Source: Candidatus Babelota bacterium
GTDB taxonomy: Bacteria > Babelota > Babeliae > Babelales > Vermiphilaceae
Assembly (NCBI GenBank): GCA_029262555.1
Contig: JAJCZE010000009.1
Coordinates: forward strand, 39,450-103,449
Length of the DNA: 64,000 bases
Direction of reading: 5' to 3'
Made by a program: the position numbers and the translations under genes
Shown here: piece by piece, positions 62,450 to 64,000 of the stretch
How the letters are laid out: every line of letters begins with the position of its first letter
How positions within the stretch are numbered: position 1 is the stretch's first letter
The notes under the pieces: generated by a model
Databases searched by the model: none
Seen by the model: only the letters and a program-made list of their open reading frames with translations
What the model was told of the DNA's origin: nothing

Positions 62450-63034
62450 ATGAAGAAGTATCATTTCATGAGCTTTTTGCTCACAATCGCCCTTATTACT
62501 ACTGCAGCGCCACTCCAAGCAGAATCAAACATGCAAAAAGCGAAAAATGCTGCAAAAAAACAATTCGATCAAAGTATTAAGCGTCTTCAAAAATGCCGTA
62601 AAGGGAATTGTTCAAGAATGGAAGCGCTCAAAGCTGCTCGTGATGTAACGATTGCAATCGTAGCGATGTATGCGGCAGGAAGAGGCCTACAAGATGCCCG
62701 TCAAGAGGCTTTCTTAAATCTTCCAAAGCAAGCAAGATATCATGCTGCAGCAGCCACTGCACCCTTAGGAGTCGCTGAAAAAGCTCTTATGCTACCATTA
62801 GAGACCGCAATAGGGGTCGTAGAGCGTATTGTTGCTCCCACTGTTGAAGCATCATATCAATCAAAAGATGGCAAAGAGGTTACAATAGTTGGGATTAAGC
62901 GCCAAGAGATGCCAACTAAAATTGTAGTTAGGGAGTATGGTATTAATCCGAAGACTGGACAGTCAACCATTGTTCAGAAAGAATATACAACGCCTGAATG
63001 GTATCGTATGGGTTTTGTAAGAATGCGGGATTAA
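62450..63034 (+). CDS. Secreted protein family member 1
   Basis: A 194-residue protein with a signal peptide (MKKYHFMSFLLTIALITTAAPLQA, cut before ES), a basic helical region (QKAKNAAKKQFDQSIKRLQKCRKGNCSRMEALKAARD), a weak hydrophobic stretch (VTIAIVAMYAAGRGL) and a C-terminal part with GKEVTIVGIKRQEMPTKIVVREYGINPKTGQSTIVQKEY. The ATG at 62450 follows CAGGAG; earlier in-frame codons lie in the leader. Family unknown. It is one of three genes sharing promoter, leader and signal peptide but with different mature parts. Confidence 0.68.
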   Translation: MKKYHFMSFLLTIALITTAAPLQAESNMQKAKNAAKKQFDQSIKRLQKCRKGNCSRMEALKAARDVTIAIVAMYAAGRGLQDARQEAFLNLPKQARYHAAAATAPLGVAEKALMLPLETAIGVVERIVAPTVEASYQSKDGKEVTIVGIKRQEMPTKIVVREYGINPKTGQSTIVQKEYTTPEWYRMGFVRMRD

Positions 63035-63050
63035 AATCATTGTATCTTTT

Positions 63051-63083
63051 AAAAGCCCCGGTTTCTGCCGGGGCCTTTTTTTA
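63051..63083 (+). terminator. Strong terminator
   Basis: AAAAGCCCCGG, loop TTTCTG, CCGGGGCCTTTTTTT. Ends the copy 1 transcript. Confidence 0.9.
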
Positions 63084-63170
63084 TCCTAATTCAACCACAT
63101 TCACGCAACTACCACTGGGCTTTTTTTCTACGATAATAGAGCAAGCGCACTATAAAAAGTGCCTATTTTG

Positions 63171-63200
63171 TTGCACTTTAAAGCTCCATTTTGCCATACT
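63171..63200 (+). promoter_or_regulatory. Predicted promoter, family copy 2
   Basis: TTGCAC (63171-63176), an 18-bp spacer and CATACT (63195-63200). Leader shorter than in copies 1 and 3. Confidence 0.58.
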
Positions 63201-63241
63201 TAAGGTAGAAAATAGGAGTTTTTAACCGTAATGAAGTAGTT

Positions 63242-63637
63242 ATGAAGAAGTATCATTTCATGAGCTATATGCTCGTAATCGCATGCATTGGAACTATAGC
63301 ACCACTTAACGCACAGCAATCTAAAATAGAGCAAGCAAAAGAGTGGTTCAAAAGAAACAAAAAGAAAGTTATTGCTGGCGCAGCCGTAACAGCCGCAGCA
63401 GCAGCTGGTGGTGGCGCACTCTACCTTTCTGATCGCGAACGAAGAGAGCATGGCTTTCCTGCAAATGGAACGTACCGAGAGACAAGCTACGGCCGCCAAG
63501 GAGCTGTTCGCACAGTAACTGGATACCAAATTGATGAAAATGGCAGCAAGTGGGTACTTATTAGTACTGATGGTAGAAAACAAAGAATGGCATTAGATGT
63601 ATGGAAAAATAGAAAATATAAACGAATATTATCCTAA
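63242..63637 (+). CDS. Secreted protein family member 2
   Basis: A 131-residue protein whose signal peptide (MKKYHFMSYMLVIACIGTIAPLNA) is close to that of member 1. The mature part differs: KIEQAKEWFKRNKKK, an Ala/Gly-rich hydrophobic stretch (VIAGAAVTAAAAAGGGALYL), then a C-terminal beta-rich stretch (YRETSYGRQGAVRTVTGYQIDENGSKWVLISTDGRKQRMAL). No strong ribosome site is visible. Function unknown. Confidence 0.62.
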   Translation: MKKYHFMSYMLVIACIGTIAPLNAQQSKIEQAKEWFKRNKKKVIAGAAVTAAAAAGGGALYLSDRERREHGFPANGTYRETSYGRQGAVRTVTGYQIDENGSKWVLISTDGRKQRMALDVWKNRKYKRILS

Positions 63638-63641
63638 ATTA

Positions 63642-63670
63642 TTACGCTTTTTAGTCTTTTTTGGCATACT
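63642..63670 (+). promoter_or_regulatory. Predicted promoter, family copy 3
   Basis: TTACGC (63642-63647), a 17-bp spacer and CATACT (63665-63670). The leader after it, with AACCCGCAGGCGAAATGC, is the same as that of copy 1. Confidence 0.5.
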
Positions 63671-63733
63671 AATAGTAGAAAATAGGATTTTTTTAACCCG
63701 CAGGCGAAATGCTTGCAAAACAGGAGTTCTCAT

Positions 63734-63889
63734 ATGAAGAAGTATCATTTCATGAGCTATTTACTCACAATCGCCCTTATTACTACTGCAGCGCCACTCC
63801 AAGCAGAATCAAACATGCAAAAAGCGAAAAATGCTGCAAAAAAACAATTCGATCAAAGTATTAGTCGAATCAGGAAATTAAAAGCTTGA
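63734..63889 (+). pseudogene. Secreted protein family member 3, truncated
   Basis: The signal peptide and first ~43 residues equal copy 1 (MKKYHFMSYLLTIALITTAAP..., NMQKAKNAAKKQFDQSI), then at about 63864 the sequence changes abruptly and stops after SRIRKLKA. The break coincides with the left side of a probable insertion sequence whose transposase starts at 63950. The C-terminal part of the gene is not seen in the window. Confidence 0.75.
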
Positions 63890-63949
63890 AAAAAAGTTGG
63901 GATCATCGTATAAAACTCCAAAATTCCGATCAAAAAATCAGGAGTAAAG

Positions 63950-64000
63950 ATGATCCCAAACTTAGAAGAAATTTACTGCTTAATTGATAATCTAACAAGT
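63950..64000 (+). CDS. Possible transposase, N-terminus only (gene runs off the right edge)
   Basis: Seventeen codons: MIPNLEEIYCLIDNLTS, preceded by AGGAG five bases before the ATG. The N-terminus resembles, from memory, IS982-type transposases (acidic residues followed by I-C-x-I-D-D-like). The change of sequence at 63864 fits an element boundary. With 17 codons this is only a suggestion. A full-length look would need sequence to the right. Confidence 0.4.
   Translation, partial: MIPNLEEIYCLIDNLTS

Overview
The window (about 41% G+C by eye) looks like the chromosome of a host-dependent intracellular bacterium, most plausibly Candidatus Dependentiae (TM6). This is an inference from gene content, not a phylogenetic result. 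The supporting signs are: many short signal-peptide proteins of no recognised family, often in tandem paralogous sets; scavenging transporters (a NupC-type nucleoside carrier and a BrnQ-type branched-chain amino-acid carrier); an archaeal-type ATP-dependent DNA ligase; a secreted TIR-domain protein; a secreted ATAD3-like AAA+ ATPase; and intergenic space packed with dispersed structured repeats.

Layout. 1-3.2 kb: C-terminus of a YicC-family gene, repeat-filled DNA, two tandem copies of a secreted protein gene and a small Cys-rich secreted peptide. 3.2-12 kb: dnaE, secreted and TPR proteins, tRNA-Phe divergent from pheS, and galU with an unusual signal-peptide extension and two strong ribosome sites. 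12-17.3 kb: a two-gene operon of secreted coiled-coil/AP-repeat proteins, two small Cys-rich secreted proteins and a secreted alpha/beta hydrolase. 17.9-29.7 kb: ppsA, a PEBP protein, brnQ, a secreted protein, a glycosyltransferase, pyrG, nupC, rpmE-prfA and a cupin. 29.7-35.5 kb: small membrane proteins, the decayed C-terminus of an L-asparaginase gene, and a three-gene operon ending in the ATAD3-like ATPase. 35.8-40.1 kb: a DNA glycosylase, a frameshifted methyltransferase, the TIR protein and a beta-CASP RNase. 40.3-47.2 kb: tRNA-Asp/Asn/Val, mreC, a dus gene, and a tandem duplication that left a dus fragment beside a paralog split by an in-frame TGA. 47.3-62.2 kb: MATE-gatC-gatA, rsmG, secreted speE, the ligase-plsY-pgsA group, tRNA-Met, secD, tRNA-Leu, an acidic secreted coiled-coil protein, a flavin-type protein and hemW. 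62.4-64 kb: a three-member family sharing promoter and signal peptide, the third copy broken next to a probable insertion sequence.

Two themes connect the genes. First, several proteins that normally work in the cytoplasm or on nucleotide substrates (GalU, spermidine synthase, a SAM methyltransferase, an AAA+ ATPase, a TIR protein) carry Sec-type signal peptides here, which suggests work in the envelope or in the host. Second, the gaps hold repeats with strong secondary structure: six copies of a roughly 0.5 kb element with inverted arms whose hairpin stems covary, a short palindromic repeat containing CTTCGACAAGCTCAGG, and a hairpin that starts at the encoded CCA of every tRNA gene in the window. 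Gene decay is visible at six places (asparaginase, methyltransferase, dus fragment, TGA-split gene, shortened first tandem copy, broken last family member).
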